From NCBI RefSeq assembly GCF_004014715.1, contig NZ_CP034835.1:4216001-4280000 (forward strand): a stretch of DNA of 64,000 nucleotides, in the 5' to 3' direction. This DNA comes from Pseudoalteromonas sp. R3. GTDB lineage: Bacteria; Pseudomonadota; Gammaproteobacteria; Enterobacterales; Alteromonadaceae. Under the pieces are notes generated by a model that made no database searches, was not told the origin of the DNA, and saw only the letters and a list, made by a program, of their open reading frames with translations. Below, piece by piece: positions 40,351 through 49,680 of the stretch. Made by a program: the position numbers and the translations under genes. Each line of letters starts with the position of its first letter. Position 1 is the first letter of the stretch.

Positions 40351-40352
40351 CC

Positions 40353-40565
40353 ATGACAGAACTCGAAAATCGCGTTAATGAGCTGGAAGCCAAAGTGGCG
40401 TTTCAGGACGATACCATAGAGACTTTAAACAATGAACTGAGTGCGCATCAGGTACGCCTTGCCAAAATGCAGCGCCAGATTGAATTACTGGCAGAAAAGA
40501 TTAAAGAAGGTAAAGACTCAGGTATGATGCCACAGCATCAGGAGCCGCCTCCGCCACACTATTGA
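40353..40565 (+). CDS. slyX: SlyX family protein
   Basis: The 70-residue protein is a coiled coil (NRVNELEAKVAFQDDTIETL) with a Pro-rich end PPPPHY, the SlyX pattern. Its function is unknown in the family. It lies opposite yheV, the same neighbourhood as in E. coli. Confidence 0.92.
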   Translation: MTELENRVNELEAKVAFQDDTIETLNNELSAHQVRLAKMQRQIELLAEKIKEGKDSGMMPQHQEPPPPHY

Positions 40566-40593
40566 TAATGTTACGGAGTCGTTCTGGCTCCGA

Positions 40594-40794
40594 TTATTCA
40601 GGTCTGAACACACCAATAACCTGTTCAAACTGACGCGTTGAAGCCTGAACAGCCTCTTTCGGTTGCGTCATGATATGACCACACTTCACACATTCAACCT
40701 TTTCCACGTCATGCTCTTTGTACAACATCATGACGTCAGCTTCATGACACTCAGGACAGGATGCTCCTGCAATAAAGCGCTTTTTCTTTCTCAC
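40594..40794 (-). CDS. yheV: YheV family putative zinc-ribbon protein
   Basis: The 66-residue protein has two CxxC pairs (Cys13/16 and Cys35/38) and the family motifs KRFIAGASCPEC, VECVKCGH and EQVIGVF. It is probably zinc-binding; its role is unknown. It is convergent with slyX. Confidence 0.92.
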   Translation of the reverse strand: MRKKKRFIAGASCPECHEADVMMLYKEHDVEKVECVKCGHIMTQPKEAVQASTRQFEQVIGVFRPE

Positions 40795-40954
40795 CTTTAG
40801 TTACCTCAGGTTTGTGGTTCAGTTTACAACTCACAGTATGGGCAGTTCGCCCTTTTGGTGTATTTTATCCTATATTACTCACTGTTGATACGCTTGGAGT
40901 GTCTTCGGGGATCCGTGCTATGATGCGTGCATAATCAAACAGTGATGTAACGGT

Positions 40955-42877
40955 ATGATCCAGCTTTCGACTATTGAACTTATGCGCGGTGGTAAAACAC
41001 TGCTGAAAAATGCCAGTGCCACCTTATTCCCGCAGCACAAAGTGGGTTTGGTCGGGGCCAATGGCTGTGGCAAGTCCTCCCTATTTGCTTTGCTCAAATC
41101 AGAATTGCACCTCGATGCAGGCGAGTTGCAAATTCCGAAAGACTGGTCCATTGCATCCGTAAAACAGGAAACGCCAGCATTGGCTGTCAGCGCTCTGGAA
41201 TACGTGCTGCAGGGTCATTCGGAATATTATGCCCTGCGTAGTGCGCTGCACAGTGCGGAAGCTTCCGGCGATGGCGCCGAACAAGCCCGTCTGCATCAGC
41301 AAATAGAAGTGGTTGGCGGCTATGGTATTGAAGCCAAAGCAGGAGAGCTATTGCATGGCTTAGGATTTAGCAATGCACAGCTCAGCGATGCCGTGAGCGC
41401 CTTTTCAGGTGGCTGGAGAATGCGTCTGAATCTTGCACAGGCACTGATCAGAGATGCCGACCTGTTACTGCTGGATGAGCCAACCAACCACCTAGATCTC
41501 GATGCTGTATACTGGCTGGAACGTTTTTTAAAAGCCTATCAGGGCACTCTAGTGCTGATCTCACACGACCGCGAATTTCTCGATGCTGTAGTCGATCAGA
41601 TCTGGCATGTCGACCAGCAGCAGCTCAATGTGTACAAAGGCCACTACTCTCAGTTTGAGCGCCAAAAAGCAGAGCGCATGGCGCAGCAACGGGCGTTATA
41701 CGAAAAACAACAAGCCACCATTGCCCACCTGGAGCAGTTTATTACCCGCTTTAAGGCCAAAGCCAGTAAAGCCAAACAGGCACAAAGCCGGGTTAAGGCG
41801 CTGGAGCGCATGGAAAAACTGGCACCGGCTCATGCCGACTCTCCGTTCAGTTTTGAGTTCAGTAATCCGGACAACATGCCTAATCCACTGATGACACTGG
41901 ATCAGGCTCAGGCCGGATATGGCGATGTGACTATCTTACACAAAATCAAACTCAACCTGGTGCCGGGCAGCCGTATTGCACTGCTGGGCCGTAACGGTGC
42001 AGGTAAATCAACACTGATTAAACTGCTCGCAGGTGAGCTGTCACCGCAGGCAGGGGAAGTGTTTCAGCATCAGGGGCTAAAGATTGGTTATTTCGCCCAG
42101 CACCAGCTGGAATCGCTGGATCTTAGTGCCAGTGCTGTGACGCACCTGCAACGTCTCGACCCGCAAGCCAGTGAACAATCACTGCGTGACTTCCTGGGCG
42201 GGTTTGCATTTAACGGTGACAAAGCGCTGGAACCGGTCAAGCCATTTTCAGGTGGTGAAAAAGCGCGCTTGGTGCTGGCCATGCTGGTTTACCAAAAGCC
42301 TAACCTGTTACTGCTGGATGAACCAACCAACCACCTGGACCTGGAAATGCGCCATGCACTGGTGATGGCACTGCAAGGCTTTGAGGGTGCAATGGTCACC
42401 GTCTCGCACGACCGCCACATGCTTAAACATACCGCAGACGAGTATTACCTGGTTGATCAGGGCGAGGTGAGTGCATTTGGCTATGACCTGGATGCCTACT
42501 ATCAATGGCTACTAAACGCCAATAAAGAAGCGGTGCGCAAAGACAGCAGTGAAGACAAAGCCCACTCCAGTGTGAACCGTAAAGAGCAGAAACGCCTGGA
42601 AGCCGAGTTCCGCAAGGCCGTTCAACCGCTGAAGAAATCGATAGATAAGCTCGAAAAAGAGCTGGATAAGCTCAGCGCTGCGCTAGGTGAGGTGGAAACA
42701 GCACTGGCCGACAACGACCTGTACTCTGAGCAAAATAAAGGCAGACTCAGTGAGCTGCTGGCTCAACAGGCTAAGCTGACACCTCAGCTGAATGACACCG
42801 AGGAAGCCCTGTTACTGGCGCTTGAAGAGCTGGAAGAGAAACAGGCTCACTTCGAGCAAAGTGGCGAAATATGCTAG
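40955..42877 (+). CDS. yheS: ABC-F family ATPase YheS
   Basis: The 640-residue protein has two ABC domains with Walker A sites GANGCGKSS and GRNGAGKST, signature motifs FSGGWRMRL and FSGGEKARL, and LLLLDEPTNHLDLD in both. It lacks membrane segments and has a charged coiled-coil tail (about 530-640). It aligns with E. coli YheS over its length. ABC-F proteins act on the ribosome E site to relieve stalls. Its 3' end overlaps the next gene by 7 bp. Confidence 0.95.
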   Translation: MIQLSTIELMRGGKTLLKNASATLFPQHKVGLVGANGCGKSSLFALLKSELHLDAGELQIPKDWSIASVKQETPALAVSALEYVLQGHSEYYALRSALHSAEASGDGAEQARLHQQIEVVGGYGIEAKAGELLHGLGFSNAQLSDAVSAFSGGWRMRLNLAQALIRDADLLLLDEPTNHLDLDAVYWLERFLKAYQGTLVLISHDREFLDAVVDQIWHVDQQQLNVYKGHYSQFERQKAERMAQQRALYEKQQATIAHLEQFITRFKAKASKAKQAQSRVKALERMEKLAPAHADSPFSFEFSNPDNMPNPLMTLDQAQAGYGDVTILHKIKLNLVPGSRIALLGRNGAGKSTLIKLLAGELSPQAGEVFQHQGLKIGYFAQHQLESLDLSASAVTHLQRLDPQASEQSLRDFLGGFAFNGDKALEPVKPFSGGEKARLVLAMLVYQKPNLLLLDEPTNHLDLEMRHALVMALQGFEGAMVTVSHDRHMLKHTADEYYLVDQGEVSAFGYDLDAYYQWLLNANKEAVRKDSSEDKAHSSVNRKEQKRLEAEFRKAVQPLKKSIDKLEKELDKLSAALGEVETALADNDLYSEQNKGRLSELLAQQAKLTPQLNDTEEALLLALEELEEKQAHFEQSGEIC

Positions 42878-43314
42878 ATGCCGAAGATTTCTGGACCTTT
42901 GCCTGCACCCAGTATGCCCGTGCAGGTATGCAGGGTGCACTACTCACGCTGCAAGAGGCTGAACACAAAAATGTGAACCTGATTTTGTTGCTGATGTATC
43001 TCGACGAACTCGGTATCACGCTCACAGCTGAGCAGTTTGCAGAACTGTGCACGGAGTGCGAAGCATTTGACCGCTGCGTTTTGCACCCCCAACGTAAAGT
43101 ACGCGCCACACTGAAGCAACAGCATAAGCACTACCAGGCTTATGCTGAACTGCGTCAGCACATGCTCAAAGCGGAGCTGGCCCAGGAGAAGCTGCAACAG
43201 TCTCTGCTTATCGACTACCTCAATCAACATCCTCTACAGCCTAACCCGTCACCGGACAATCTAAATCACTACCTGACACCCGCTCAACAAGCCTGTATCC
43301 CCGCAAAAACATGA
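42871..43314 (+). CDS. TIGR02444 family protein
   Basis: The 147-residue protein starts MLDAEDFWTFACTQYARAGM and has the pattern VNLILLLMYLDELG known from TIGR02444/DUF2390 proteins. These are almost always next to yheS-type ABC-F genes in marine gammaproteobacteria. Its function is unknown. It overlaps yheS by 7 bp, so it is likely translationally coupled. Confidence 0.85.
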   Translation: MLDAEDFWTFACTQYARAGMQGALLTLQEAEHKNVNLILLLMYLDELGITLTAEQFAELCTECEAFDRCVLHPQRKVRATLKQQHKHYQAYAELRQHMLKAELAQEKLQQSLLIDYLNQHPLQPNPSPDNLNHYLTPAQQACIPAKT

Positions 43315-43432
43315 TCGGGATCAAGCAATTTACCAAGTCCCGCATGGGCACTGGTGAAACTTGATCTTGATCATATCTGCCTTGAGAGTGCTCGACTAAG
43401 ATTACCTCATCGACAAATCAGGAGGCACAGAC

Positions 43433-43573
43433 ATGAACGTATTCTTCAGAGACTTTTTTACTGACCCAGTGTTATTTCTCTCTTTCGGCATCTTGGGCGT
43501 GGTAATCGTACTGTGTTGTTTCTACGTCTACTACTTCATCAAGAAAGTACAAGAAGCAGAAGTACCTGAGTAA
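43433..43573 (+). CDS. small single-pass membrane protein (DUF3149-like)
   Basis: ATG 43433 follows AGGAGG by 7 bp and encodes 46 residues beginning MNVFFRDFFTDPVLFLSFGI. There is one transmembrane helix (about 13-36) and a charged end (KKVQEAEVPE). The layout fits the short DUF3149 family. It is a monocistronic gene with its own terminator. The gene is too short for most ORF lists. Confidence 0.8.
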   Translation: MNVFFRDFFTDPVLFLSFGILGVVIVLCCFYVYYFIKKVQEAEVPE

Positions 43574-43659
43574 CAGTCGACACTCTTTTATGTTATTCGA
43601 AACATGTTGTTAAAACGTTAAGCAATTAGTTCCCGTTCTAGAATTAAGCACGACGCACA

Positions 43660-43695
43660 AAGCACCTTATCAGCCCTGCTGGTCGGGTGCTTTTT
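43660..43695 (+). terminator. rho-independent terminator of the DUF3149-like gene
   Basis: AAGCACC and GGTGCTT form a 7-bp stem with a 19-nt loop that can itself fold, followed by TTTTTATT. Confidence 0.75.
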
Positions 43696-43698
43696 ATT

Positions 43699-43908
43699 AT
43701 ACCAATTTCACTTAATACCTGTTCAATTTGACGGAGCAAATATGACGCTAACGGCGTTAAAAATTTCTCATTTAGAACAACTAAATAGCAAAATTTTCGC
43801 CTCGCCTATATGGATGTAGGTGCCTCAGCGGTAGCAGGACGCGGGAGCGGTGTTATCGACCATATTTTCTCGCCCCAAAATAGAACACTTAATTAAGCAA
43901 ATTGGTAT
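43699..43908. repeat. MITE-like repeat, copy 2, with 48-bp insert (210 bp)
   Basis: The copy has the same terminal repeats and most of the same interior as copy 1 at 35830-35991. After the shared GCAAAATTTTCGCCT it carries about 48 extra bases (TATATGGATGTAGGTGCCTC onward) before resuming at GTTATCGA. The insert contains a near-palindrome TATATGGATGTA. The element ends 174 bp upstream of yheT. Confidence 0.8.
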
Positions 43909-44081
43909 TACCCGAACATTTTTTGGGTTATTTCCCCCAGTTTGATACACTGATCCCATTTCAGGCTCATCATACCAGTCTCGCCAATGTCGCGGACAAC
44001 ACAGGAACAAAACACGATGCCACTCTGGGTATGAGTTTGAGCTTCGCCGTTGCAGAGGTATTTACAGGAAATACGAACCAC

Positions 44082-45071
44082 ATGTTAAAGCCGTCAGAGT
44101 TAACCTTTCAACCCGCCTGGTGGATGCGCAACCGTCACCTGCAAACTATTTTGCCCCGCATGTTCAGACCAACCCTGAAAGTCGATGTGCGTTATGAGCA
44201 CCTAGAAACACCCGATGATGACTTTTTAGAACTGGCCTGGGCCAATAAAGGGGATCAACAAGCCCCCTTGGTTGTAGTCCTGCATGGGCTGGAAGGCAAC
44301 ATCAATAGTTTCTACGCAAAGGGCTTGCTACGTGCTCTGAACGCAACGGGACTGGACGCCGTCCTGATGCACTTCCGCAACTGTTCACGAGAGGTGAATC
44401 GTCAGCCCAGAGCCTATCACAGCGGTGAAACGGGCGACCTCGACTTCCTGCTCCGTACTTTGAAGCAACGTTTTGCAGAACGTCCTTTATATGCGGTGGG
44501 ATTTTCGCTTGGCGGTAATGTGCTGGCCAAATACCTGGGAGAGCAAGGTAATAACAGTCTACTGGATGGTGCCGCCGTGATCTCTGCGCCCTACCATTTG
44601 TCCTCTTCCTGTCAGGTGATCCGCAAAAGCTGTTTTAAGCTGTATCAAAAATACTTGCTGGATCGCATGAAGCGCTCGTTCGCCCGTAAGTTTGATCAGA
44701 TAGAGCACGCCTTACAGATCGGCCGGGATGAGATAAAACAGATCCGCGATCTGTGGCAATTTGATGAGCGGATCACGGCGCCATTACACGGTTTTAAAGG
44801 TGCTGAAGATTACTATGCCAAGGCCAGTGCTCAACCCTATCTAAAACAGATAGCCACACCAACTTTGCTGATCCATGCGCAAGATGATCCCATGCTGTCG
44901 AGCCGTGCGGTGCCCACACAGGATCAGATCAGTGATCAGGTTACCCTGGCAGTCTCTCAGCGTGGTGGTCATGTCGGCTTTATTGCAGGCCGTAATCCTT
45001 TCAAGCCGATTTTCTGGCTTGAACAGATTGTACCGGCCTATTTGCATTCATTACTAACTCATCGGGTTTAA
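44082..45071 (+). CDS. yheT: alpha/beta hydrolase, YheT family
   Basis: Starting at ATG 44082 the protein has 329 residues, similar to E. coli YheT. Upstream in-frame starts would read through the MITE. It has [29 protein letters not shown], the nucleophile elbow GFSLGGN (Ser), a late acid in HAQDDPM and the catalytic His in RGGHVGF. Substrate unknown. It is followed 8 bp later by yheU, as in E. coli. Confidence 0.92.
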   Translation: MLKPSELTFQPAWWMRNRHLQTILPRMFRPTLKVDVRYEHLETPDDDFLELAWANKGDQQAPLVVVLHGLEGNINSFYAKGLLRALNATGLDAVLMHFRNCSREVNRQPRAYHSGETGDLDFLLRTLKQRFAERPLYAVGFSLGGNVLAKYLGEQGNNSLLDGAAVISAPYHLSSSCQVIRKSCFKLYQKYLLDRMKRSFARKFDQIEHALQIGRDEIKQIRDLWQFDERITAPLHGFKGAEDYYAKASAQPYLKQIATPTLLIHAQDDPMLSSRAVPTQDQISDQVTLAVSQRGGHVGFIAGRNPFKPIFWLEQIVPAYLHSLLTHRV

Positions 45072-45079
45072 AAGAAACT

Positions 45080-45325
45080 ATGATCATTCCATACCAACAA
45101 CTGGACCCAACCACACTGAGCAACCTGATTGAACATTATGTGCTGCGTGAAGGCACCGACTATGGTGATAGTGAAATCAGTACAGAACGCAAGGTCGAAC
45201 AGGTTCACGCTCAACTCAAATCGGGTGAAGCCTTACTGGTTTATTCAGAGCTACACGAGTCGGTGAATATTGTCTCAAAAGCTCAGTTCCAGGCCATGCA
45301 GACACAGGAATACGACTACGAATAA
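45080..45325 (+). CDS. yheU: YheU family protein (UPF0270)
   Basis: The 81-residue protein starts [20 protein letters not shown] and contains [20 protein letters not shown], diagnostic of YheU. Its function is not known. It is in an operon with yheT. Confidence 0.93.
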   Translation: MIIPYQQLDPTTLSNLIEHYVLREGTDYGDSEISTERKVEQVHAQLKSGEALLVYSELHESVNIVSKAQFQAMQTQEYDYE

Positions 45326-45328
45326 ATG

Positions 45329-45351
45329 CGGTCAGCCAGCCTGGCTGACCG
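45329..45351. terminator. hairpin after yheU
   Basis: A 10-bp perfect stem (CGGTCAGCCA / TGGCTGACCG) lies 3 bp after the stop codon. It lacks a T-run, so it may act as an mRNA 3'-end stabiliser or weak terminator. Confidence 0.5.
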
Positions 45352-45423
45352 ACAGAATGAATTGTAGATAAGCGCCAACTTGCTACAATCGACACACACT
45401 ACAAAGAATAATAAGGTCAATCC

Positions 45424-46608
45424 ATGAAGTTACCCGCTACACTCTGCGCACTGGCTTTAAGCCTGTCGAACGCTTATGCTAACGATATTCAGGCGTCTGA
45501 ACGCGCCAAACACATCGCTAAGCAAAATATTCTGATCGATACTCACATCGACGTGCCCTATCGTATTCTGGAGCACTGGGAAGATGTAACTAAAGCTACC
45601 AAAAGCGGCGACTTCGACTACCCTCGCGCTGTGCAAGGCGGCCTGAATGCGCCGTTTATGTCGATTTATATCCCCGCTAATCTTGAGTTTGAAGGTAAAG
45701 GCAAGAGTTACCAGCTGGCAAACCAGCTGATCGACGGGATGGAAGCGTTGGCACAACGTGCGCCGGATAAATTCGCGATGGCCTACAACACCAAGGACAT
45801 CTATCGCCATTTCCGCGAAAAGAAGATCTCTGTCGCGATGGGCATGGAGAACGGCTCACCGATTGAAGGTGACATGGCAAACCTGAAGCATTTCTTCGAC
45901 CGGGGTGTGCGCTATATCACCCTGGCCCACTCGCAAAGTAACCATATTTCTGACTCGTCTTATGACATTCGTCGTAAATGGAAAGGCCTGAGCCCATTTG
46001 GCAAAGAGCTGGTAGTGGAAATGAACAAGATTGGCATGCTAATCGATGTGTCACATATTTCAGATGCTGCTTTCTATCAGGTGATGGAGTTGTCTAAAGT
46101 GCCCGTGATCGCCTCGCACTCTTCATTGCGTAAATACACCCCTGGTTTTGAACGTAATATGGATGACAAAATGCTGAAAGCGCTGAAAAAGAACGGTGGT
46201 GTTATTCAGATCAATTTTGGTTCCAGCTTTGTGACCAACAGCTCACGCGCTTGGTACGACCAACGTAATGAGGCAGAAGCACAGGCCACCAGTCAGGGCA
46301 AGAGTAAAACCGATTTCAGAGCGGCTTATCGGGCGAAAAACCCGTTTCCTTTCGCCACCCTAGAGCAAGTATTGGATCACATTGACCATGTGGTTAAGCT
46401 GATCGGTATCGACCATGTAGGCATTGGCTCGGACTATGACGGTGTTGGTGATTCATTACCTATCGGACTAAAAGACGTTTCGACATATCCGAACCTGGTT
46501 CAGGGGCTGCTAGATCGTAACTACACCGAAGGACAGATCAAGAAAATCCTGGGCGGTAACACCCTGCGTGTCTGGCGTCAGGCTGAAGAATACGCCAAAC
46601 AGTTTTAA
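45424..46608 (+). CDS. secreted membrane dipeptidase (peptidase M19, renal dipeptidase family)
   Basis: The 394-residue protein has a signal peptide (about 1-19, AYA/N). Zinc ligands fit the M19 pattern: DTHIDVP (His-x-Asp), the bridging Glu in MENGSPIEGD, and His in IDVSHISD and IASHSS. Metal-side IGSDYDG is near the end. It should cleave dipeptides in the periplasm, possibly including D-amino-acid-containing ones. Its context next to a candidate peptide precursor is noted but not taken as functional evidence. Confidence 0.9.
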   Translation: MKLPATLCALALSLSNAYANDIQASERAKHIAKQNILIDTHIDVPYRILEHWEDVTKATKSGDFDYPRAVQGGLNAPFMSIYIPANLEFEGKGKSYQLANQLIDGMEALAQRAPDKFAMAYNTKDIYRHFREKKISVAMGMENGSPIEGDMANLKHFFDRGVRYITLAHSQSNHISDSSYDIRRKWKGLSPFGKELVVEMNKIGMLIDVSHISDAAFYQVMELSKVPVIASHSSLRKYTPGFERNMDDKMLKALKKNGGVIQINFGSSFVTNSSRAWYDQRNEAEAQATSQGKSKTDFRAAYRAKNPFPFATLEQVLDHIDHVVKLIGIDHVGIGSDYDGVGDSLPIGLKDVSTYPNLVQGLLDRNYTEGQIKKILGGNTLRVWRQAEEYAKQF

Positions 46609-46631
46609 TACTGTCTCTACTTTCCTATTTC

Positions 46632-46652
46632 GGAGGCTGCCCGGCAGCTTCC
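46632..46652 (+). terminator. weak hairpin after the dipeptidase gene
   Basis: GGAGGCTGC and GCAGCTTCC make a 9-bp stem with one G-T pair and a 3-nt loop. No T-run follows. Confidence 0.45.
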
Positions 46653-46838
46653 CGAATTAAACTCTCTCAGTTCAGACTCTACGATACGCGCCCTCAATTT
46701 TATACAAAATAACAACAACCACAAAACAGCTGTTTACAACTGTGCAATTAAAGTGCTAACTTCAACTCGCTAGAAAGGAATTTATTAACTCTAGCCAATG
46801 AAAATCAAATAATAATTTAGTTGTTTAGGGAAATGAAA

Positions 46839-47066
46839 ATGAAACTATCACTACACAAGAAAAGCTTGAAAAAACTGAACGCATCTCAGGATCTTAATCG
46901 TAATGCAACACCGAATGTGGCTGGCGGCGATTATAACAACACGCTTACCTGCAGAACGCTATACCCTGGAGGTACTTGCCGTGATACTGTGGACTGTCCA
47001 TCTGGTGGATGTAACCACTCGGATCTTATGAGCTGCAACAGAACAGATTACAGCTGTCTGTGTTAA
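46839..47066 (+). CDS. orphan Cys-rich peptide with double-glycine leader (candidate RiPP precursor)
   Basis: ATG 46839, 8 nt after AGGG, encodes 75 residues. The first 30 form a leader-like segment (MKLSLHKKSLKKLNASQDLN then RNATPNVAGG) that ends in Gly29-Gly30, a typical cleavage site for C39-type peptidase transporters. The KLxLxKKxLKxLN opening resembles class I lanthipeptide-type leaders of Bacteroidetes and marine gammaproteobacteria. The 45-residue core has seven Cys (38, 47, 53, 58, 66, 73, 75), several next to Ser or Thr, and four more Gly. No modification enzyme or transporter is in the window. It could be a lanthipeptide-like, another modified, or a disulfide-rich peptide. Confidence 0.6.
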   Translation: MKLSLHKKSLKKLNASQDLNRNATPNVAGGDYNNTLTCRTLYPGGTCRDTVDCPSGGCNHSDLMSCNRTDYSCLC

Positions 47067-47086
47067 TGCAGGTCACAGGTCCTGAC

Positions 47087-47110
47087 GCGTGTGTGTAAAC
47101 ACACGCATTT
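47087..47110 (+). terminator. hairpin terminator of the Cys-rich peptide gene
   Basis: GCGTGTGT and ACACACGC flank a 4-nt loop, followed by ATTTAAAT. It lies 20 bp after the stop, so the peptide gene is a stand-alone transcript. Confidence 0.55.
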
Positions 47111-47492
47111 AAATACTCACCACACCGAACTTATACCAAGCCGAGGGCATGGAAAGACATTAACTGCCCAACCCACCACAGATTAGACATAAAATTATGC
47201 TGAATGTTACAAAGCTGGATTAATGAAGACAGGTCTTTGAAAACTGATTCGTGAAGAGTAAAACGACGATATTCGACGTTACCACATAAGGAAGTGAGTT
47301 TCGGAAGCCCTTTATTTATGGAGAGTGAACCGATGACCTTCGGCGTTACCACTCAGAAAGTGGTTGCGGGAGCCCTTAATTTATGAAGAGCGAACCGACG
47401 ACCTTCGGCGTTACCACATAAGGAAGTGGTTGCGGGAGCCCTTAATTTATGAAGAGCGAACCGACGACCTTCGGCGTTACCACATAAGGAAG

Positions 47493-47569
<77 letters not shown>

Positions 47570-47784
47570 CCTGTATTTTCAGTGTTTTACTTCTACTGAA
47601 AGAAGTTGGTAGTCAGATTTGAACCGACGACCTTCGACGTTACCACTCGGAAAGTGGTTGCGGAAGCCCTTGATTTATGAAGAGCGAACCGACGACCTTC
47701 GGCGTTACCACTCTGAAAGTGGTTGCGGAAGCCCTTAATTTATGAAGAGCGAACCGACGACCTTCGGCGTTACCACTCAGAAAG

Positions 47785-47861
<77 letters not shown>

Positions 47862-47946
47862 CCTGTATTTTCAGTGTTTTACTTCTACTGAAAGAAGTTG
47901 GTAGTCAGATTTGAACCGACGACCTTCGGCGTTACCACTCAGAAAG

Positions 47947-48023
<77 letters not shown>

Positions 48024-48114
48024 CCTGTATATTCAACATTTTACTTCTGTTGAGCGAAGTACCTAAAAAGCATTTAATGAGGCTTAATTTGCCCTAACTC
48101 TTTAAGAGGTCGCT

Positions 48115-48142
48115 ATAATATAGAATTGATTTAATAATGCAA
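48115..48142 (-). promoter_or_regulatory. promoter of the tRNA-fMet array
   Basis: On the minus strand TTGCAT (48137-48142), a 16-bp spacer and TATTAT (48115-48120) lie about 90 bp before the first tRNA. The following AGCGACCTC is G/C rich, as in stable-RNA promoters. Confidence 0.55.
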
Positions 48143-48250
48143 GGTATTAATCAAGAAAAGGGCGTCAACCGCTCAAAAAGCAGTCAAACCATGTTATTTT
48201 AACGCCCTTATATGACATTTATTATCTCAGCGACCAAATTGACGGTCAGG

Positions 48251-48630
48251 CTACTGTTCTCTCTGGTGTGGGTTAATCAGCTTCTGAAATTGCCAGTCTG
48301 GGTGACCCATCACAATAAAGTCGGGATTTTCTGTGCTTTCTCTTTGATTGTAGGTCAACGGATTAAATTCAGCATCGGTAATGCAGCCCCCCGCTTCTTC
48401 AACAATGACCTGAGATGCCCCAGTATCCCACTCCCCGGTTGGTCCGACACGCAAAAAGCAATCAGCCTTTCCTTCCGCCACAATGCACGCCTTGAGTGAA
48501 CAGGAGCCCAGGGCCACAGTATCAAAATGGCTATTGAGATACTGGCTCACCGCTTCAATTTTTTGTCTGCGACTGACAGCCAGAGTAAGTGTCCCCTTAG
48601 GTGCTACCGAGATAGCTTCATCACGCCCTT
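48251..48630 (-). pseudogene. cysQ: cysQ, 3' fragment (interrupted by IS30-family element)
   Basis: This frame encodes the C-terminal ~126 residues of a 3'(2'),5'-bisphosphate nucleotidase: GRDEAISVAPKGTLTLAVSR, then VALGSCSLKACIVAEGKADC and GPTGEWDTGASQVIVEEAGG. It continues the N-terminal fragment at 49677-50102; when the insertion and a 4-bp duplication are removed the frame is restored (KRTEG-RDEA). No start codon precedes this half after the insertion. Confidence 0.9.
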
Positions 48631-49680
48631 GGCAGGTTCAACTTGGAAGTGCACCAACTTTTTCATTATAGATTTCAAATGGAGTTTTGTAATCAAGGCA
48701 CCTCCTGGGCCTTGAGTTTAAATTATGCTCTATTTCTTGAATCTGTTTGTTGGTTACAGTTGAGAAATCAGTACCTTTGGGCAGATACCTTCGAATTAGG
48801 CTATTTATCTGCTCAACAGCTCCTTTTTCCCAACTATGGTAGGGCTGGCAAAAGTAAGAATCACACTGCAATGTCCCGTTTACCTTTATGTGCTGAGCAT
48901 TTTCAGACCCATTATCATAAGTAATCGATTGAACAAATCCTGCGGGGTGTGAACTTAGGCGTTTTATTATTGCATTGCTTGTTACTAATGCACTCTTGGA
49001 GCTTAGCTTGGTTATATGCACTAGCCGTGTTGCTCTTTCTATGATGACATTCAGTGCCGATTTCTTGTGCTTAGATACTACGGAATCGCTCTCCCAGTGG
49101 CCTAATTGGGAGCGCTCATTTATAAATGTGGGCCGTTCCAGGATGCTTGTTTTCATTGAGCATTTTTTGCTATATCGACGTGATGGATACTTTTTTCTGC
49201 GCTTTTTGTGTTTTCTAGCCAAGCACGCTATGAGTTCAGGAGGCGAACTGTAAACGAACTGATAGATTGATTCATGGCACACATAGGGAGCTTCATTAGT
49301 AAGCTTGAGACGTCCTGATATAATCTGAGGGGACCAGCCTTTCCTGAGCTTATCTAACACATACAGCCGTGTCTCAGAAGTCTTCAGCTTTTCACGTTGA
49401 GCACGCTTACTCATCCTGGCCTTGTACATATCATGAGCTGGATTTGGATAGTATGTTGGCACGTAATAGTCATAGATATTCCTTTTGAGCTCTCTACTAA
49501 TAGTGGAATGAGAGCGATTTAGTAAACGTGCAATTTCACGTATCGTTTTATCCTGATAGTGAGACCAATTAAAAATAAGCTTCCGCTCTTGATGACTCAA
49601 ATGACAGTATTTTTGACCCATTTTGCACCTCCAAAATAGCTAACTTGAACTATAGTGGTGCACTTCAATTTAGAACATAG
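48631..49680. mobile_element. IS30-family insertion sequence in cysQ
   Basis: The element is 1050 bp. Its imperfect inverted ends share a core GAAGTGCACCA preceded by GTTCAA/GTTCTAA-like bases. It is flanked by a 4-bp direct repeat CCTT, which occurs once in the reconstructed cysQ. It carries one transposase gene on the minus strand. The intact gene and matching ends suggest a fairly recent, possibly active insertion. Confidence 0.9.
48638..49621 (-). CDS. IS30-family transposase
   Basis: The 327-residue protein has an N-terminal helix-turn-helix (IREIARLLNRSHSTISRELK) and the IS30 DDE catalytic core: Asp179 in GHWESDSV, Asp236 in TYDNGSE and Glu270 in SWEKGAVEQ. The C-terminal LNSRPRRCLDYKTPFEIYNE is typical of the family. 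Its start and stop lie close to the two ends of the element. No frameshift is seen. Confidence 0.95.
   Translation of the reverse strand: MGQKYCHLSHQERKLIFNWSHYQDKTIREIARLLNRSHSTISRELKRNIYDYYVPTYYPNPAHDMYKARMSKRAQREKLKTSETRLYVLDKLRKGWSPQIISGRLKLTNEAPYVCHESIYQFVYSSPPELIACLARKHKKRRKKYPSRRYSKKCSMKTSILERPTFINERSQLGHWESDSVVSKHKKSALNVIIERATRLVHITKLSSKSALVTSNAIIKRLSSHPAGFVQSITYDNGSENAQHIKVNGTLQCDSYFCQPYHSWEKGAVEQINSLIRRYLPKGTDFSTVTNKQIQEIEHNLNSRPRRCLDYKTPFEIYNEKVGALPS

Noticed and set aside
45424..47066. Membrane dipeptidase as the maturation protease of the Cys-rich peptide
   Set aside because: M19 dipeptidases cleave dipeptides, the genes are separated by a hairpin and 230 bp, and a GG leader is normally removed by a C39 peptidase.
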